From JAWCLZ01 sp037443105 (GTDB lineage: Archaea; Halobacteriota; JAWCLZ01), in contig JBBIOZ010000023.1 in NCBI GenBank assembly GCA_037443105.1, forward strand, positions 1 through 20,928: DNA of 20,928 bases. Direction: 5' to 3'. Of the stretch, positions 19,994 through 20,928 are shown piece after piece. Position 1 is the first letter of the stretch, and each line of letters begins with the position of its first letter. The notes under the pieces are model-generated. The model was not told the origin of the DNA and made no database searches. It saw only the letters and a program-made list of their open reading frames with translations. The position numbers and the translations under genes were made by a program.

Positions 19994-20928
19994 CTACTTA
20001 AGATATTTCAATCGAAATTCTGAACTGCGCATTAAGCACTCGCTATTAAAACCGCGGTAGACTCGCTGAGCTCTGATTCTCCTCCAAATTTCCTTCAGCT
20101 TCTCGCTTTTTATATTGCCATAGGAAATTGGTATGCAGGCACAAGGCCAAACGTCACCTTGAGGTGTAATATGAAGCCACTTCCTCCCAGCGAAGCAGCC
20201 TGTGGCCTTCATAATATGAGGTATGGACATAACCCTCAGCCTATCCTCTCGCTTTCTAGTGCTTTCCATAAATCTATCCAGCTTTTGACGGTCGCTTTCA
20301 TTTAAAACCTCTCCATCGAACCATCTACCTGTCGGCACAATTTCATAGAAGGTTAACTCGTGAGCATTGGTTTCAACTGCAAGGGAATAAAAATCCTCTA
20401 AGTAGTCTATATTCAAGGGGGAGAGTACTACATATATATCTACGAATAGCCCGGCTTTTAAGCAGTTTTCAATCGCTGCAATTGCTTCAGCAAAAACTCC
20501 CACTCGCCCACGCATTTTATCATGGTTTTTTTCATCTGGGAAGTCAAAGCTTACATTCACCGCATAAAGTCCAGCTTGCTTCAGCTGAAGTGCTTTTTCA
20601 AAGGTTAAGCCATAGCCTGAGGTAAATAGCGTTGAAATTGCTTTGCTGCCATCGACCAATTTAACTGCATTTGCAAGATCTCGATAAGTCATTGGCTCCC
20701 CTCCATCGAAGATTACAAGCGTAGTCCCAAGTGCAAGTACTTGTTCTATCGCGGCTTTAATTTCATTGAGCGAAAGCATGGCTTTGTTTTTGGTATCTGG
20801 AAGAGCGCAGTGCTTGCAGAAATTGGGGCATTCCTCAGTTATAGCAATGGTAACTTGATCCGGCACCATCTTGCCGATGATTGCGTTGAACTGTGCTTTA
20901 GAATATCTTTCAAAAGGCTTGCTTGGAA
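19994..20928 (-). CDS. Radical SAM protein with SPASM-like C terminus, 5' end off the window
   Basis: The frame is open from the window edge: codons before the internal ATG at 20869 read PSKPFERYSKAQFNAIIGK and run smoothly on, so the true start lies beyond 20928. The radical SAM cluster motif is ITEECPNFCKHC (Cx3Cx2C), followed by the FDGGEPMTY motif that binds S-adenosylmethionine. The C-terminal part contains GCFAGRKWLHITPQGDVWPC, typical of SPASM or twitch domains that hold extra iron-sulfur clusters, as in peptide and cofactor maturases. The substrate is unknown. It lies upstream of apgM, in the same direction. Confidence 0.9.
   Translation of the reverse strand, partial: PSKPFERYSKAQFNAIIGKMVPDQVTIAITEECPNFCKHCALPDTKNKAMLSLNEIKAAIEQVLALGTTLVIFDGGEPMTYRDLANAVKLVDGSKAISTLFTSGYGLTFEKALQLKQAGLYAVNVSFDFPDEKNHDKMRGRVGVFAEAIAAIENCLKAGLFVDIYVVLSPLNIDYLEDFYSLAVETNAHELTFYEIVPTGRWFDGEVLNESDRQKLDRFMESTRKREDRLRVMSIPHIMKATGCFAGRKWLHITPQGDVWPCACIPISYGNIKSEKLKEIWRRIRAQRVYRGFNSECLMRSSEFRLKYLK

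Noticed and set aside
1..20928. CRISPR arrays, tRNA or rRNA genes, insertion sequences with transposase
   Set aside because: I looked for spaced long repeats, TTCGA-type T-loops with acceptor pairing, and transposase or integrase motifs, and found none that hold up by eye.

Overview
The window comes from an archaeon, most likely a methanogen or a related methane/alkane-oxidising euryarchaeon. It encodes ABCE1 (the RNase L inhibitor-type recycling ATPase), archaeal 2,3-bisphosphoglycerate-independent phosphoglycerate mutase, an AbrB-PhoU fusion, and a protein with the eight-cysteine methanogenesis marker 9 domain. Genes have Shine-Dalgarno sites of the GGTGA/GGAGG type, several TTG or GTG starts, and TATA-like boxes. 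I cannot place it to genus. The DNA is AT-rich.

Left part (1-1629): a weakly coding, pyrimidine-rich stretch with a strong inverted repeat, an MTH1187-type thiamine-binding protein on the minus strand, and a plus-strand pair made of a 63-residue unknown protein and a stand-alone Lrp/AsnC ligand-binding domain.

Middle part (about 1630-11900) is an accessory island, all on the minus strand. At its core is a phosphate locus: AbrB-PhoU regulator, pstS, pstC, pstA, pstB and phoU. These are followed by the remains of three more genes: an ArsC/low-molecular-weight phosphatase, a universal stress protein and a PiT phosphate permease. pstS and pstB each carry one single-base frame change; the three trailing genes carry frameshifts, a large deletion or loss of most of the gene. 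On both sides lie unrecognised genes. To the left are a 557-residue protein preceded by two tiny ORFs. To the right is a coupled set: a 36-residue cysteine-rich ORF, a 228-residue protein and a twice-frameshifted gene. Upstream of that set is an array of short direct repeats.

Right part (12375-20928) is conserved archaeal chromosome without a single visible frame defect. EMC6-like membrane protein and ABCE1 form one unit. Marker 9 protein, CitG/MdcB-like transferase, DUF447 flavin-type protein, a ferredoxin-fused archaeoflavoprotein and a metallophosphoesterase form a tightly overlapping operon that looks like cofactor or C1-carrier metabolism. On the opposite strand are a zinc-ribbon protein, apgM and the 3' part of a radical SAM gene that runs off the window.

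The contrast between about 8.5 kb of clean coding sequence on the right and at least seven lesions in the middle argues that the middle region is decaying, rather than that the whole assembly is error-rich. Read-level checking would settle this.
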